Made by a program: the position numbers and the translations under genes. Below are positions 63,101 to 64,000 of a DNA stretch of 64,000 nucleotides, piece after piece (positions within the stretch are counted from its first letter, which is position 1; every line of letters starts with the position of its first letter). The stretch is from NCBI GenBank assembly GCA_031552235.1, contig JAVBMR010000022.1, positions 1-64,000 on the forward strand. Direction: 5' to 3'. Under the pieces are notes generated by a model. It saw nothing but the letters and a program-made list of their open reading frames with translations, had not been told where the DNA came from and ran no database searches. The DNA is from WRDF01 sp031552235. Its GTDB lineage: Bacteria > Bacteroidota > Bacteroidia > Bacteroidales > Rikenellaceae.

Positions 63101-63413
63101 TCTTTATGCGACTAAGGGCACGGCCGAATTCCTCGGCCAGAACGGGGTGGCGGCCGAGGTGCTGCACTGGCCGGATTCGTCCGAAAAGCCCAATACGCTG
63201 GATTATATCAAGGAAAAGAAGATCGACCTGGTCATCAATATCCCGAAAAACCTTTCGGCCGACGAGCTGAACAACGACTACGCGATACGGCGCGGCGCGA
63301 TAGACTTCAACGTTCCGCTGATAACGAATGCCCGCCTGGCAAGCGCGTTTATCCGGGCTTTCTGCCGCATCGACCGAAAAGACATAGCGATCAAGAGCTG
63401 GAACGAGTATTAG
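60174..63413 (+). CDS. carB: carbamoyl-phosphate synthase large subunit
   Basis: A 1079-aa synthase with two ATP-grasp halves. The first opens [32 protein letters not shown] (about 14-45) and contains [16 protein letters not shown] and [20 protein letters not shown]. The second repeats the scheme ([24 protein letters not shown] near 563, [28 protein letters not shown]). A C-terminal MGS-like allosteric domain follows (about 940-1079). The '[17 protein letters not shown]' variant is the Bacteroidetes form. It overlaps carA by 25 nt, and a terminator follows the stop. Confidence 0.95.
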   Translation: [1079 protein letters not shown]

Positions 63414-63437
63414 CCGGTTTGGTCTTCGGCATATGAC

Positions 63438-63474
63438 AAACGGCAGGGAAGACCGATCTTTTCTGCCGTTTTTG
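63438..63474 (+). terminator. terminator of carAB
   Basis: AAACGGCAG pairs with CTGCCGTTT across a 16-nt loop with a T-run, 24 bp after the carB stop. Confidence 0.75.
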
Positions 63475-63589
63475 TTTGGACTTACCTTCTCTGTCGCCCG
63501 TTCCACGCCGCTTGTCGCTTTCATCCACTGCTCCCGTTCTCACCATCTGATATTGTCCTGAATATTGCGGCGATGGGGTTTGTTTTAAC

Positions 63590-63767
63590 GCTTATCCGCA
63601 AAAATACACCTAATTTTTAAACAGGGCATATTAATCTCACGGTGTTGCTTTAATGACACCGGCAGCCTGCCGCCGTCCCATGCGGCGGGCTGCTTTACTC
63701 GCCGTTGGCTCGTTTGCATCCACCGCCGGCGGCAGACTGCGCCGCAGGTAAAAGATTGCGGATAAGC
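63590..63767. repeat. dispersed repeat A, copy 2 (complete, MITE-like, 178 bp)
   Basis: Perfect 12-bp terminal inverted repeats GCTTATCCGCAA / TTGCGGATAAGC bound the element. The interior contains CATGCGGCGGGCTGC and CCACCGCCGGCGGCAGACTGC as in copy 1 (7985-8160). It is non-coding and lies between carB and tRNA-Leu(CAG). Confidence 0.8.
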
Positions 63768-63812
63768 ACATTTATTTTTTATCATTAATTGCCGGATAAC
63801 GGATTTTTTCTT

Positions 63813-63820
63813 TATATTTG
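63813..63820 (+). promoter_or_regulatory. -7 box of tRNA-Leu(CAG)
   Basis: TATATTTG matches TAnnTTTG and lies 22 bp before the first tRNA base. Confidence 0.55.
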
Positions 63821-63842
63821 CGTCCTGTTTATGCCGCAAAAT

Positions 63843-63926
63843 GCCCAGATGGCGGAATTGGTAGACGCGCTCGTTTCAGGGGCGAGTATCAGTAATGATG
63901 TGCAGGTTCGACTCCTGTTCTGGGCA
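63843..63926 (+). tRNA. tRNA-Leu (anticodon CAG)
   Basis: An 84-nt class II tRNA. The acceptor stem is GCCCAGA/TCTGGGC, the D-arm TGGCGGAATTGGTAGACGCG is typical, and the anticodon stem CTCGT/GCGAG encloses loop TTCAGGG (anticodon CAG). A variable arm and the GTTCGACTC T-loop follow. CCA is not encoded (the gene ends ...GGGCA before CAAA), unlike the GAG gene in this window. A terminator follows directly. Confidence 0.95.
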
Positions 63927-63936
63927 CAAAACAAAG

Positions 63937-63973
63937 AAAACTCCAATTGACAATCAGTCAGTTGGAGTTTTTG
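63937..63973 (+). terminator. terminator of tRNA-Leu(CAG)
   Basis: AAAACTCCAA pairs with TTGGAGTTTT, with an inner TGAC/GTCA stem and a T-run. Confidence 0.85.
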
Positions 63974-63982
63974 GTTTTGGGA

Positions 63983-64000
63983 GTTGCAAAACAGTTGCAA
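63983..64000 (+). promoter_or_regulatory. paired repeats resembling integrase arm sites
   Basis: GTTGCAA occurs at 63983-63989 and 63994-64000, 11 bp apart, just past the tRNA terminator. Spacing, location and the TTGCA core copy the TTGCACCAC pair beside attL of the first island, suggesting the start of another integrated element beyond the window. Confidence 0.4.

Overview
The window reads as a GC-rich Bacteroidales chromosome, most likely Alistipes or a close relative in the Rikenellaceae. This is inferred from four things: Bacteroidetes-type -7 boxes (TAnnTTTG) upstream of many genes; typical Bacteroidales families (WbqC, DUF4924, DUF3108, BT4734-type primase, RHS proteins with DUF6443); a long Bacteroidetes-type PurM; and a high GC content for the order. 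Most of it is ordinary core genome. It holds two tRNA-Leu genes, and one of them carries an integrated island of 19.7 kb.

Left flank (1-21.5 kb). An IS3-family transposase tail is followed by the glycosyltransferase-pyrC pair, an FAD-dependent oxidoreductase, and a small phage remnant (terminase large subunit, a conserved hypothetical, and a repressor that has lost its S24 catalytic residues). Then come a thioredoxin-like lipoprotein, a repeat-rich 1-kb gap, an AspT-type exchanger with a porin, a putative regulator, and a housekeeping run (DUF4924, S4-domain protein, ssb, DUF3784, lpxK-punA, uvrC, DUF3467, rplY-pth). rplY-pth sits beside tRNA-Leu(GAG).

Island (21,551-41,314). An exact 58-bp direct repeat covering the tRNA-Leu 3' end and its terminator marks attL and attR. 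The element is visibly AT-rich. The right half carries integrase, an unknown 281-aa protein, an excisionase-like HTH protein, an unknown 97-aa protein, a RepA-like helicase, a BT4734/PriCT primase and a terminase-small-subunit-like protein. That set is the layout of a phage satellite (PICI-like), although no capsid gene is present. The left half is cargo: two very large exported RHS/YD-repeat proteins, an immunity candidate, and two displaced ('orphan') RHS tip cassettes with different C-terminal domains. One tip has a JAMM-like motif and the other an HExxxH motif. Between the halves lies a 111-nt rod-like inverted-repeat structure downstream of a good -7 box, probably a structured RNA, followed by two small membrane-protein genes.

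Right flank (41.3-64 kb). A lipoprotein and beta-barrel pair is followed by a PepSY protein with a two-component system, an AT-rich Panacea-type toxin-antitoxin candidate, gdhA, a helical-repeat protein, purM, wbqC-like, ispG, a coiled-coil membrane protein, a DUF3108 protein, recG, an SPOUT rRNA/tRNA methyltransferase and carAB. The window ends just past tRNA-Leu(CAG). Paired 11-bp-spaced GTTGCAA repeats after its terminator resemble the attL side of the first island, so a second element may start there.

Three dispersed intergenic repeat families occur: A, MITE-like with GCTTATCCGCAA termini; B, about 200 bp with three hairpins; and C, an 81-bp palindrome at promoters. All functional calls come from reading the sequence and from family knowledge. 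No search or folding program was run.
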